A stretch of 64,000 nt of DNA from the NCBI GenBank assembly GCA_026413225.1, contig CM048552.1, positions 205,729,553 through 205,793,552 on the forward strand. Direction: 5' to 3'. The stretch comes from Otis tarda. Its lineage: Eukaryota > Chordata > Aves > Otidiformes > Otididae. The position numbers and the translations under genes are program-made. Under the pieces are notes generated by a model that was given only the letters and a program-made list of their open reading frames with translations, did no database searches and was not told where the DNA came from. Shown here piece by piece: positions 44,977 through 58,005 of the stretch; position 1 is the stretch's first letter, and every line of letters starts with the position of its first letter.

Positions 44977-47900
44977 CAGAGCCCCAGTGCCAACACAGAG
45001 ACAGTTATAGGGGTAATGATATTGTTTGTTAGGTAAAAATAACTGAACTTTTAGAGTGAAAAAAAACCCACCAAAACACAACACAAAACCCTAACCTTTG
45101 CTTAAATGCTACTTTATTTCTTTCCCCATGCCGAGCTCAGGAATGGGTTTATGAGGTGGATACAAACTGATGTTGAAGAGCAGTAATCCATTTGCAGAGT
45201 TCCTTCAGCAAGCCTACAGGGGTTGCCAGGGGGCATTACTTCCTGTGTTTTAATTGTTTTTTATAGGCTGGATAGTGCCTGTAAGCCAAGCCCTGAGTCA
45301 GGACTTGAACACAACCTGCACCCCAAGGAGAGGAGCTGCAGGAGGCACTGTGGCTTAGTGAGTCCCACTTACCCCCACGCTTCCCCACTGCATCCCGGAG
45401 GCAGTCACCCACTGTGGACCTATTCCGGTAACAGCCTGGCGTGGCTCCCACTGCCCCTGCTCCCTAGAGAGTCCAGAGGCAGGAGAAGCCACCCACACTG
45501 TCCCCATCCATCCGCTTCCAGCACGGGGATGGAGAAGTGAGCAGTGACCCGCTGCATGCCTGGCCCCGTATTTTGAGCAGCCGGCAATGGAGGGGGGGAT
45601 TCACACTCTCCTGTAAAATATATCCATCACAAGTCAAAGTCCAGCTGTCAAACAGTTCATTCCTTTATACCATCTTCCTCTGCATAAGGAATAGCCTCTC
45701 AGTTTAGTTTTCAACCTAACACCTCATTCAAATCTCTCCTGAAGCCCATAAAAAACCTGTGAAAGGCAGTAAATATTTCAAGAACAACAACTCCAAGTTA
45801 CTTCCCTTTTATCAACTTCCCTCCTCTCCTCCGCTTCTCCTGTTTCTGTTGTAAATCCAGGATACAGGAATACCATCAATTTGCAGCAATGATGATTGTT
45901 CAAGTATTACAAAGACTACAGGATAATAAAACAATGTACGAGTAAGTTGAAACACTTAACAGCTGACATCCTCTCTGTTCCTATGAAATCAATAGCCAAA
46001 AGTTTCCCTCCTACAACTGTAGCATAGGAGTTCGGTTACTGTACCTCAAGCACAGTGCCTGCATCTGTACGTGCACGTTGAGTGCCGAGCACGTAGCATG
46101 CGATGGCGTCTTTCCAAAGAATATGAGCTATATTAAATGGAAATAAAGCATGACCATATATTTCCTATCCTCTTCAAACGACTGAATGTAACATTAATTT
46201 ACAGACACGACTTACGAAACTGGACAAAATCTGTGTCACTTCCAGCAACAACTGAGAATTGTATTTCTGGAACATATATTACAGAAATGGTCAGTACTTG
46301 ATTTGAAAGCGGCATTTTAGCCATCACCATTTTTTGAACTGGCCCTTAGGAGAGTAGTTTCACACACGACCATCCTGACATTGAAGACCTATTTTACCGA
46401 AATGAACAAAGGCTGCGTAGGTGGATACAAACATCTGACAAGGTTCACCCAAACATGTCGGTCAAGTTACTGCCAGAAACTAGAAAAGACCACATCCTTG
46501 AATGCCAGCAGTGCATCAGCGCACTGGCAATGTCTCCCTTTGAGCCAACTTGCCAAGCAAGCCGATCTGCACCTGAAGGAATTGTGCGTAACTGAAGTTA
46601 AGGCTCAGCAGGACGACTTGAGTTATTATGCTCTTAGGCATAAAGGACAAAGCCACATTTCAATAACCACTTCTCATTTTCAGATGTAATAATTTGGGGT
46701 GCTACAAAAGGAGGTACCTTGGAGAATTCAGGTTTTTAGAAGACTGAAGAACAGCATCTTCTGAAATCAGATCCCTCTTCCTTGTTTCACTTTGTGTACT
46801 CCTAAACTGAAGTAACTATTCCACAGTGAACTCTTTTCATAATCAGTCTGAATTTAACTAATGACTTTAAAAGAAGGATAGGTAATAATTTTGTGTTTAA
46901 ATTCGGCACATCGGCACAACTTTTAAAAGTCAGTCCTATCTGCTAAATTCCTCTTTTCCTGCTGAAGTCAGGTACAGATTTAACCAGATAATGTCCCTCT
47001 CATTAGATGCTGAATGTAAGTTTGTGCTTTTTGTCTGCTGCTTTGCAACCACATGGTGACACCTCTGGTTGCTGATCAAAGCCCACAGGGAAGGACTATC
47101 TGCAGTTGGAAGCCATCTACTACAGAAGAGTAGACTTATTGGTAGAGCCACTTCGTCATACCTGGTACTCATGACCCCAGTTGTGAGAGGTTCAGGCAAG
47201 AGTGTCCACCTCTGCAGGCAATAGAGAAATGGAAGGAAATCCACAGCTGCCAGAGGAAGAGGAGATACAAAAGCTGAAGGCTCCCGACTGATCTTTCCAG
47301 ACATTGAGAGAATACGAGAGTCTAGCTGCCGCTCCTCTTTAGACAACGTGGGAAGTACGTAAAATGGGGCAGAGTGGAGCAGAACAGCTATAACTTTTGC
47401 TCATCTTTGCGTAGAAAAGTAGGGGAATGTAGACAGGAAAAATATGAACACATCTGTATACACATACATACACACAGATTTGATAATGAATGCAATAACA
47501 GAACCTAAATAGGTCTTGCATGGAATATATTAGGCTTCTCTGCTGAACAAGGGTGGGAGGAGAACAGGGGGAAGCAATGGTGATGGTGGCCTCTCCACAC
47601 ATGAGGCAGCTGATGGATCAGATAGACCTGTTTGATTCTCCTATTGAGAAAATTTTACAAGCATCTGTACCTGATACACCTGTCAGAACACAATGCGTCC
47701 AGTAAGTCAGTGATCAGGCTGACAACTGCATCAACTTCTTTGCTTGGGTAGCTCCAAAGAGTAATCAAAGCTGCTGTCAACTAGAAGCCATCATTTAAAT
47801 TTGGGGATCAAGCACATGTTTTCTCAGTAGATTCACAGGCACCCTGTTCAGTGCCTGTTTGCAAACGAGACGATATTTTCTCAGCATAAGTTTATCCAAG

Positions 47901-49615
47901 ATCTACACTTCTGCTTACCCATCTGGTGTTATGAGTTAACTCTTGGGCATCTTTTGTTCTCCTCATTCCTACTGCACTCTTTGCTTGTTTAGTTAAACTG
48001 AGGAATAACTCAACATAATCTGCTCACAAAAAGGAATATTACAGAAATCTACTTCTTCCTCTGAAGATGCTAAGCTATCCCTTTTATAGACAAAATTAAA
48101 AGGTCCTTAATATGTCTTCACATGTATACATCTAACAACAAAATTAGATTAATGTCTTCTTTTGGCAGGATTAGTTTTTAGTGGACAATATCTGCATCCC
48201 ATCAATCTCTTTTTCTGCTAAAGACTGGACTATCAAGTCCATCCCCAGACCTGGGAACACAACTTTCCATACCTATTTCCCTATAAAAATAAATCTCAGC
48301 TAAGATAAATCGGAACAGCATATAAGAAAGCACTGTTAACTACCAATACTATAAAGACACCCAGGCAGTTATTCAGTGCCATGCGACATACACAGTGGAC
48401 CAACAGGAAGGATTTTCACAAACTTGACTCTGAGCTTTCGCATCTACAAAGTCTGCTTTTCAGATTTTGCACAGAATACGGTCTTTCTCTCTCACACACA
48501 CAAGAATGTAAAAAAGTGGGTGAGTTGTAGCCACATGGGTCAAGTTTATTTGATTTTTCAGGAGGACTTAATGTATTTTATGCTTATATCTATGAAAGTG
48601 AGGGTCTGTCATGGTTCAACAATATAGCTAGCAATCAGTAGCTCACTGAAAGCTACTTTGGGGATCTCTATTTGGAGTTGTAATTATATTTGCATCTGCC
48701 TGGACATTAGGGAGAAGGTGGAGAGAAGCAGAAAGGCAGACTGGCACAGATAACAGGCTGAGTTATAGCTGCTCTGCAGGTCTTCCCTAAGGCAAATCCT
48801 TTTGCAAACCTGTAAGGGCAACTCGCGCCAGAGCCACTGATATGTCAACCCATCTTTCCAAATGGGACAGAAATAGGGGTTAGGAGATGCTATCCTCTTC
48901 CTGTCTTTAATGACTGAGGTCCAAAAACATGAGACACAAGTTTGAGAAAGTTGTGGGTCAGTGTATTTCAAGATTGGATTCTAGGGCATTAAATACAAGC
49001 ATAGTACATTTAGTAACAAAACCAAAGGAAGGATGACTGAATGAAAAAAAAAATAAATCCCACATTGTTAGGTTTTATAGGGAAACTCTTTAGTAAGATT
49101 TACCGTGTGATAATGTAACTGAAGACAACAGCCCTCATTCTCCAATTTAAAACTAGCTTAGCTCCACTGACTCCTCTGCGGCCACTTCTCATTCATGCTA
49201 TGCTTGGATGAGAATTAGACCTAGCATCCTAATGAAATTTTAATTAATCATTCAGCACAAGCCCTCAAAAAGATTTTTTAAACTGCAGCAAGCGGAAGCA
49301 CCGTACATAGAGTAACCGTTTGGGAATGCTCTAACGCTGAGACAAAGAGATGTGTCAAGCCTGTTTTTGAAAGACTGAAGCAGCCCCAAAGAATACATCA
49401 CTGATACAGAAAATTACCAAACATTCATAAATAATACAGTATGCTCAAACCTATTACACTGCAAACAAAACAGATCAGCAAGCTATCAAGCAGCTGATGA
49501 GAGAGGAAGACACGAAGTCAGACAGCCTGAAGTCAGCCAACTGATGACAACTGGTGTAAGCAATGGGGCAGGTGAACTGGGGTTTTAACAAGGGCTGTGG
49601 CAAGGGGGGCTGCAA

Positions 49616-49711
49616 CGGTGCGAGCCGCCCTCACGCTCCCGACTGTTCTTATAACCGCACGAGGCTTCAGCTCCCCCAGCTCCAGCCACGGCTGACACCC
49701 CTCAGCCGCCG
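49616..49711. promoter_or_regulatory. Small CpG cluster, 10 CpG in 96 bp
   Basis: Ten CpGs occur in 96 bp, including GCGAGCCGCCC and AGCCGCCGG strings, in otherwise CpG-poor sequence and outside any repeat I recognise. A minus-strand open frame of 98 codons crosses it without family resemblance. It is a candidate small promoter or enhancer, by base composition only. Confidence 0.3.
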
Positions 49712-50105
49712 GCAAAGTCTGTGAGAATATCAAGGTAGAGGGAGTGGGGCATGGGAGTGAAAGGAAAAGCCTGATGCAGGAGATTATCTCCAGCAGCAAA
49801 GTGGAAGTGACATTGAAAGTAAGCCTCACGGATAAAAGACAAACGCAGTCAAGAAATCCTAAGTACTACTAAAAGGCTCTGAGAACGGATATGTCTATTA
49901 TGAGAAGCAGTATAATTGGCTCTCTTGAAGTCTGAATGTCACTCAAATTGTTTAGCAAGACAAAGAAGTAATAAATTATATCTGCAAGGAGATTCTTTCC
50001 CCAAACCATCACTGAACAGTAATGCTAGATAATAGGTCATAATGCTACAATTGAGTGCTTCTGACAGACAGAAATTTAGGTAAACTAGCATTGCTTTATT
50101 TACAG

Positions 50106-50128
50106 GATTTGACCGCCAGGGTCAAATC
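50106..50128. repeat. Perfect 9-bp hairpin
   Basis: GATTTGACC (50106-50114) and GGTCAAATC (50120-50128) are exact complements around a 5-base loop GCCAG. Read as DNA it could also be a dyad protein-binding site. It is too short for a microRNA precursor. Confidence 0.8.
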
Positions 50129-50320
50129 ATCACATCAAATCAAAATTGGTAATGACACTTAATAGATTCTAACTATAGTAACTAAACCAAGATGTAAAAT
50201 CTTGGTTGCTTTCTCCTCTTGTTGACATCCAAGTGCCACAGGCAGACTGACACTCACTTCATAACGTATCCTTAATTTAGCCTTTTTTTCAGAGGTAACA
50301 AGATGACAAGATTGCACTGC

Positions 50321-50377
50321 CTGATGAAAGTCCTTGATCGCTTTTGCGCTTCCCGATAAAAGCCCTCAATCGCTTTT
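50321..50377 (+). repeat. Imperfect tandem duplication of about 32 bp
   Basis: CTGATGAAAGTCCTTGATCG followed by CTTTT recurs as CCGATAAAAGCCCTCAATCG followed by CTTTT, with five differences, all transitions. The transition bias suggests ageing by CpG and other common mutation after a local duplication. Confidence 0.75.
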
Positions 50378-50833
50378 ATTATGTAACTCCAACAAAATTT
50401 AACAGAGGAGTACAGGTATCAATGATACTAATTTGTTATAATTTGTTTTACATTTCAGGAATGCAGCTGTAGACAGGACAGATGCACCAAGTTCAGGAAG
50501 GTGGTGGTGGATCTACACATGATGACAGGTAGAAGTCTCAGCACCAGTGGACACCAGCAGGGATGGCCAGTCCTGAGCTCCTGACTCTGTCTAGGGGGGT
50601 GAATTCAAGACCTTAGGTCCCACCTCCTCAGAGAACAGCCAACTCAAACCTCAAGGTATATGTGTGAAAACACACAGAAACCTCCTTGTACCTCCTATGG
50701 GCACTGCACCACGGCAAAGCAAAGTACCTAAATTTTATTCACTCTGAGAGAAAGCTTAAACTAGATCATCAGTCTAGGAGCTCATTCATGGAGAGTCTCA
50801 TCTTGGAAATACTCCAGTTTTATGTTGGTCATT

Positions 50834-51340
50834 TTAATCCAACTGGTTTAGCAAGAAACACCAAAGCTGCCTCAGTTGTAGAGATAAGGGTCTGGACCAT
50901 CCTCTCCCAGGTAAATGCTCGTAACACTGCAACTGAAAGTGATATTTAATCTTGGCCCCTCTGCAAAGCTTGCTTTGCTTTACTTTTCTCCTTCCATTAC
51001 AGAAAATTGTGATTTTTTTTTTTTTTGTACTGACAGCCAGCATAAAAGAAAGGGTATAGTAGTTATCGGTGTAGTACCTCTTATCTAGTACACTCTCTGC
51101 TCTGGAAATTAAAATAATTTCTGGAAAAAGGAGAGAAGCCAGCTTGAATCTTTGGGGTGAGAGGTCATTAAGCTTCCTGGATAAGTGCTGCAACCACTGC
51201 ATTAATCCATCAAAGACAGAGCACCTCCGTCCTTCTGCAGCCTTCTTCAAAAATAGCATGGCAACGACAAGGTGCAGGGAGCTCAACCCTGACAACAGGC
51301 ATTCCTTGTGCTCAGAGAAACCTTCCTGGATCAAGCCCAT
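50834..51340 (-). other. Anonymous 168-codon open frame with ATG
   Basis: The minus-strand frame runs from an ATG at 51338-51340 to a stop at 50834. The first 80 or so codons are well mixed and contain several leucine-rich stretches. The middle crosses a T14 run on the plus strand, which would read as a lysine run (KKKK), an unlikely thing in a conserved protein. No signal peptide, membrane segment or domain that I recognise is present, and there is no clear promoter. Probably a chance frame, or part of an unannotated transcript. Confidence 0.1.
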
Positions 51341-54300
51341 CCAGTTTTATGTGTGAATTACAATCCAAGCTGATCAGTCCTGTTGAGACCATAGTGACTC
51401 AAGACGGAAAATCTCAAGACCTTGGGGTAGCAGGAACATTCAGTATTAATGCAAATGCACTGAAAAGCTGAAATGGCCTCAGGGTTGTGTGTAAATAATT
51501 TCAATTTTTAGGACTGCAATTTAGATTTAAGTATCTAAATTCTAAGTCTCATTTTACGCAATCAAGACATTTTCTGGATCTGGCTCCTAATGACTAGTCA
51601 ACAGAAGCAGATTTCCTGTTGCTGAAGTGTACGATGATTACTTTGCAGCGGAGTAACCACTCAAGCGGCCCTTCACAGCCAATGGAGTCTGGCTCCAGAA
51701 ATGCAAAGTTTTTACAGGTCCACATGTGGCTGAGCAATCCCATCTGAGGTGTTCATTTCACACACAAAACCCCAAAACTAAGCCACATTTTCCATGACCT
51801 GGAGGAAGCACATGCAGATCCGGAGATTACATTGAGGTGGAAGCAGGCGCTGGATGCTCGGAGGCTTACCGAGACAGTTGGAATGGCCACAGGAAGAAGA
51901 AGAAGGGGACAACAAAAGGGAAGGTTTTGCCGCACAGTCTGAATGCTCCTTCCCAGCACCAGTGCTAGCCTCAGGCAGGTAGCACGTACTTTGATCACCC
52001 TTGCATACCGCAGGTCCATCCATCTCATGAACACTACTTTCAAGACTAATCCCAAGTAATTTCCTACAGACAGTTATAAAACTCAAACAAGATGATTCCA
52101 CAAAAATCCTCAAAGCAATTTTAGTAGTGAAACACTGTTATTTTTTTTCCTGACAGTCTGTATTAGGAAGCCAACTCACCCGTTGTGGCTCCTACTGTAC
52201 AGATTAACCTTTTGGATGCCACACGCGGTGACAGGGCTGCATGTAGTCTAGGTTTGAGAAGTCATGCACTCTGTGTGGTAAAATTGTTGTTTCCTTTTGT
52301 CACAGATCCTAGCTATGGGCACCAGGTGACTTCCGTGGGCTGGCTGTCTGGTTTGTGCTCAATGCTTTACAACATGGTGGTCATGCAAAAATGATGGGAG
52401 CAGGGTTCAGCGGCCAGAAGATCCGAGTCATAGCTTTGTATGGGTAGAGTAGGTGGTTCTCATATGAAAACACTGAGATTACATGTGAAAATTTTAGGAT
52501 ACTCAGTGGAATTTACTTAAGGAACATTGTCTACTTCAAATCTGGTCTCTGTAAAAAAAAAAACAAAACAAAAAAAAACCAAAACAAAAAAAAACCCCAA
52601 AGGTAGTTTGTAGTTACTGTACAAAACATTCCATCAGTGTGTCTCAAAGCAATTAAAAAGTATTTTTAAACAAGACACCCACCTGCAGACTTCCTGCACA
52701 ACATATAAATTTCCCATTCATGTTTTGTCATTTAAATACACATGTGCTCATACACAGATACAGATTTTCAACCTCTTTATCCAAAGCCAAATTTCATGAC
52801 GTGGATTGCATGAAGGCTCCTTCGCCCACAGGCTAAGACAGGGAACTCGGGATGGTGATGGGACGGGGGCCAGGGGAGGCTCACCCTCCTCCATACGGAG
52901 CTGGGAGGCTGACGGCTACACAAGGTGTATGAGTCTGGACACCAAGATTGCATGGGGTATGAAGAGGTAGATGGGCTAAGCCTTGCACAAGCAGAATGAG
53001 ATTCTCAGCATCCACACAGGCCAGGCTTTTCAAAACAAAATACCATGTAGACGCCATGGGAAAAAAAAAGGAAAAAACACTGAAAATAGAGGCTATACAT
53101 ATAAAACACTCCTGTTCATACTGTACAGTGGTGCCCTTCCCTACCTTGCCCTTTCACAACAGAAAGTTCACACAGGTCTGAGTCTGGCTAGAGACTCTGT
53201 GCACTCTTAAATTAGATTATACAATAAGAATGAAACAACAGATGTTAGATTCCAAACACCGCAACTAAGAGAAAAATACTTGAAAAGAAAATCCTGTCTC
53301 TCGCACAAAGAGAAGGCACCTAGCATCAAAGTATTTTTTATGAAACATTCAGGTTCAGGATAACTTGTCACTTTAAACACAGAACTGTTGTCAGATTTCA
53401 AGATTTGGACTGATGCAGGGTCCTAGACAACATTCAGGTAGTCAACACATAAGGAGGCATCTGGAATGAAGGGAAACTGGATTAAAGCACTTCTAATTTC
53501 ATCTTCTGAACTTCAATGCAAGTCTCTGATCTGCAATTGGATTTGCACAGGTGGATTCCTGAAGCCTGTGTGGCTCCCTGGGCAGTGCCAGCAGGATTTA
53601 CTACTTCATCCTTGTTTGTCTGCTACTTAGGGGAACTGTCAGAAGTCATCAAGTCGGTGACTGTTTTCATAAATAAGGAACTGATTAAAATTCTAAGTAA
53701 GAATTCTCCTCTTAGAGAAAAACTCTAGAACCCACGAGATGCCACTGAAAGCAGCGGGCAGCATCTCCCCGTGCAGCTCCAGTAAATCACTCAGACTTCA
53801 CCAGATTTGAAACCTCTCTAAGGCTTGGAGGCAGTCTTGCCTCCCCATGTTTTCCAGGAGCCCACTAACCCTCTCCATAGCTGCTGCTGTGACTTCTTCT
53901 GCAGCTCAGCACCACTCTGCAGCCTGTCAAAGATCCTGCTGCGGCATCCTTGCTGCTCAGGCTCACGTAGCTTATTGGGAAAGAGGTACGGCGAGCTGTC
54001 CCTAAAGTAGAGAAGGTACTAAATCTGTCACTCCACAATGCTAACGTGTGACTTTCACAAGGCCACAGAAGAACTTCACATCTGAGCTAAACCACAGGCA
54101 GATCAAGACGGCAGGCTCTAAACCCCCAACGAGAGCATCAGAACTAGTTCTTCTATTGCTGTAAAACAGCTCAGAGACCTTAAAACTACTTCTCTGGCTG
54201 ATAAACCCATCTCAACGTATTCATAACTGATTTTTCAACCCTAGAATGCTGGAAAAAGCAGATGGAACAATTTAGATAAAAACCCACAATCAAACTCAGT

Positions 54301-55769
54301 TTAAAATGCTGACCAATGTGTAGTGTAAATGATTAAACTCTAGACTCCTTTCCCGCACTCCTAGAGTTAGCCAATGTCTTTCAAAGCAGGACAAAACCCC
54401 AAACCCAGCAACAACCAAAAAGCATTTACAGGTTATTCCCTAACCATGGCTAGATGTATTGCATCATAAAGTGTCAACATCAAAACAATATAGAAAAAAT
54501 AATTACAGACAGTGTTAGTGTTGTAAGCTGATAAGGACCAGATGGTCTTTTGTATTTATGGTTTGCCTTGTGCATACAAATGCTTTTGGGATCTAATTAG
54601 CCTTCTACAAAACTCAAACTGAGTAATTACTATCATTATCCCCTTTTCAAATAAATCTGAAGTCTAAACTGCAATTAAGTTTTTTATCTTACAATTCATA
54701 TCCACGCATTTTAAGAATTGTTCTTAGCTATCTTTTCACAAATCTTCTTCCAGTGATTGACGTAAATAAAATGGAAGAGCTTAAAATAATTTTTAAAAAG
54801 GATGGTTTTATACAAAGAAGAGTTTCCGGTTAGCAGAGTTAAAGCATTCCTGAGAAACGCTGCATTCATGGTGAAGAGGTTGCTGATTTCCTGAGTGTTT
54901 GATTCTGCCACCTTGGTGGCTGTTGAATGTCCCATTTTGCTATTGACAGTAATCACTAAAAACAATGAGGCACAACCGGCAGAGCTGCTGACAAATGCTT
55001 ATATGGAGACATATAACTTCTCCTGTACATTCAATGATCATCTTTTATATGACACAAAGTCATTCTAATTAACTTTTGACTTAGGCAACACATAGGCTGA
55101 TGATGGGCTATGAAAGGGTAGTGGTGCAAGTAATAAGCAAGAATGTCACTTTTATTGGCTTCTTGCCCTCAGGACAGGTAATCACATGACAAAGCTAGCA
55201 TGCAACAGAAAAGCATGACAGTATAATAATGTACACCACTGAATTCATTTAATGGAGAATTAATCAAAATTTGCCCAAAAATAGATAGCAGATGAGATTA
55301 CAATGTTATAAGCTAATCATTCTCCACCCCCATCCCCAACAAATGATTGTAGGTCACAGAACTGCACTGCCATTTCCTCTTGCAAGAAGGAAAATGCTGA
55401 GCTAAAAGCTGATGTAAGAGAAGTAATGCTTCTGGCAACTAAAGGAGGACATACTAGATGGCCAAAGTTTTGATGTAAATTCCTGGTTTCCTGCTGAAAT
55501 GTTTTCATTTTATTCTGCTGCGTCTGTGAAGTTCATTAATAAATGAAGTAGCAAAATCAGTACTAAAATCAGAGCAAAAGCTCTTCTGTTTCAGCGTAGA
55601 TTGGCTTTCTGATAATAATACCAGTGGTTTCTCTAGATAAACTTCTGCAAACATCACCTTCTTTCTCATGTGAACTGCTCACACTGGAAATACATTTAAA
55701 TTTGACTGTTCTGTGAACAAGGGTTTAAGCATTTTTAACCCTCCCTGACTGCATGCCAGATATTTCAGA
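51341..55769. other. Unique non-coding DNA
   Basis: No gene, RNA or transposon is recognisable. An A-rich tract at 52553-52599 is listed separately. Open frames of 60-110 codons occur on both strands without resemblance to known proteins. Confidence 0.5.
52553..52599 (+). repeat. A-rich tract with C interruptions
   Basis: About 47 bp of A runs are broken by single or paired C. It may be the decayed tail of a retroposed sequence, but upstream sequence is not recognisable and no AATAAA is close by. A simple repeat is the safer reading. Confidence 0.85.
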
Positions 55770-55855
55770 TATAGGACCATAGAATAATTCCGGCTGGAAG
55801 GGACCTTGGGAAGGCCAGTTTGTTGCATTCACCATGGGCTGCTCATCCTCTCGAA
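55770..55855 (-). mobile_element. CR1 LINE 3'-end fragment
   Basis: Reading on the plus strand, CATAGAATAATTCCGGCTGG followed by AAGGGACCTTGGGAAGG is the reverse complement of a CR1 3' terminus. A short diverged stretch of upstream CR1 follows to about 55855. The element is on the minus strand, heavily truncated and older than the copy at 21.7 kb. The outer boundary is approximate. Confidence 0.75.
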
Positions 55856-58005
55856 GTTAAATGTGTGCTTATGTGCAGAAAAGGTTCACAATTGCAATTT
55901 TAATTAAATGTTTTCTTTTTACAACACAAAATCTTGAAACCTTGAACTCAGAAGAGAAACACAGGCTCCTGTGCCAATACAGAGGGATTCTCAATACCCC
56001 TGCTCGGTTTCCACCCAGAGACCTAAATTCCCAGCAGTGCCCACGTTCCTGTGCCCACATCTGTTGTGTGATGAATAAACGGTTTCACGCCTGGCTGAAC
56101 CTTGATGGGACTAAAATTAGGCACCTGTTTGTCTATAATGTCATTTAGCCGAAAAATGTGTTGGGTGAGTGTGCTTAGAACTTGCCTAAGCACCCAGACA
56201 AGGAAAGGCAAGCGTGGCCATGCTGCCTCTCCCCTCTTCTCATCCAGAGATAAATTCCTTCTACTAAGATATGTGAAATTGAAATCTGATTCTTCCCTCC
56301 TCCAGCCTGATAAGACCAGAGATCTGAATCCAGGCCTGAAGGAGTACTACAGTCACCTGACGGGAGTTTTCTGAGACATCCTCTCTTAGAGCATCACTTT
56401 CATTAGGGAAAAAATAATTATATATTCATTGGAGCAGAGGCAGAAAAACAGATTTCTCTTTTCCCAGTTGAATGCCTGTATCACCTGGCTACTGAGTCAC
56501 TGTCACTCCTTGTGGCCTAATTCTGTAATGATTTCCATGACAACAGAGCTATTTGTTATTTGGGTCTGAAAAAAAAAATCTTTACAGATAGTAATGCAAA
56601 GAAATATCACAGATAATATTAAAAGAAAAATAAAAAATTGTAAAAACAGCCACCATCCAGGAAGCAATCATCATCTCTGACTTCAGCAGGCAATTTCTCT
56701 GTGTTTGCGGGCTAGCAACAGAAACTGCTTATGTGCGTCAAAAGATCTTTTCTGCCACAGTGAGATAAATACATGCTTAGTTGCTGATTTGCTAATCTTC
56801 AATTAAGAAGTGCAGCGTGTCAAAATGCAGCCTCGCTTGGCTCCTCAGATATCTGTCCATTGTGGGTTTTTTTTTTTTGAGGGGGGGTGTGTATTTTTTT
56901 ACTTGCATATTTGATGTTTGTGGTATGCAAGGCAATCTCATTTTACATGAAGAAGGCTTCTTATAATTGGAAATTTATAGCTGAAAAATGTCGCTTACTT
57001 CCCAGGAACTGGAGCTCTTCATGATGTGTGTGCATTACATGCACATATGCGTCCTACCAGGGGAAGGAACATACTCCAGCCCTTGAACTCCAAACAATTG
57101 CGTTTCTCACAGAGGACACGTCTATCCTACCCCTCCATGTGTTGTACATCAAGGGTAGAAAGCTCAACACTTCTCCCTCCTCTGTTCCCTCCCACAGCAC
57201 CACCCAGAATGCCACTCCAAGAAAAGAAGAGAAGGCAAGACACAGAGCGTATAGGTACCACACATCATAAAAATAATACCTAAATAAGTTCTCAGTTGCT
57301 ACCAAAGGCTTATACAGATGCACAGGCTTCAGAGTAGACTCCAGATCACTTGAAGGTGAGCCCTGAAACTCCAAGCAGATGCAGGAGCACTCTGGAGACG
57401 CATGCTCCCGAAGTCATTGCTACAGCATCACATTAGGGGTATGTGAAGCTCTTCTGAGAGAGGCTTTGCAAAGGTCAAGAGAAAAAGCTGTTCCATGAGC
57501 TGTAGGGAAATAAACTGACCACTGCAGCTGGGTCGAGGTCGGAGCTGCTGCTGCACACCTCAGTGCATAGCGAGGTCAAGGTTTTGGGGCTAGTATCACC
57601 GTGACCTTGATCTGTCTGTAATTAAGAACCATTCTATACTGATTTCAGGGAAGATTCCATTCAGTGAATGTAAAAATCGGACATCCTTTTATATCAAGCA
57701 AAACCAGTGGATCCTCATAAGTGAAATCAGTAAGCAAAATGAGACAGAAGGCCTTGTATCTTCGTTTCTCAAGTAAGAAGTGTTGTCCAAAGCATGTGGA
57801 GCAGCTTAAAGTAATGCTTTTTTCACCAAAGATGGACTTAATTTGATGAAATGCAGATGTCTGTGTGTGGCCCTCTTTATAGTCAATACAAACAAAAAAC
57901 CAAACAAAAATAAAACATTTTTGGGAGATCTTCATCTTTCCCTAAATGATACATCTGTAAAACAACAGCCTGTGCCTTGGAATGGCCCATGTCTTTCTAC
58001 TGATT
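55856..58005. other. Unique non-coding DNA
   Basis: No gene is recognisable. An RFX-like site at 56532-56544 is listed separately. A T12 run beside a G7 run near 56867-56887 and several poly(A) runs are present. A pair of overlapping 80-85-codon frames at 57026-57283 has no family match. Confidence 0.5.
56532..56544. promoter_or_regulatory. RFX/X-box-like dyad motif
   Basis: TTTCCATGACAAC closely resembles the palindromic RFX consensus GTTKCCATGGYAAC, with mismatches at the first base and in the centre. A single motif match is weak evidence by itself. Confidence 0.25.

Larger units (their letters stand above)
43445..50833. other. Unique non-coding DNA with small CpG clusters
   Basis: No gene, RNA or transposon is recognisable. 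Notable spots are a CpG cluster at 44886-44976, a GC-rich stretch at about 45270-45600, six CpGs in 39 bp at 46070-46108, and a CpG cluster at 49616-49711. None lies in a known repeat or ahead of a convincing open frame. A short CA repeat lies near 48490. Confidence 0.5.

Noticed and set aside
46936-47346. 136-codon minus-strand frame
   Set aside because: It starts at TTG, has no recognisable domain, and shows no splice or promoter support.
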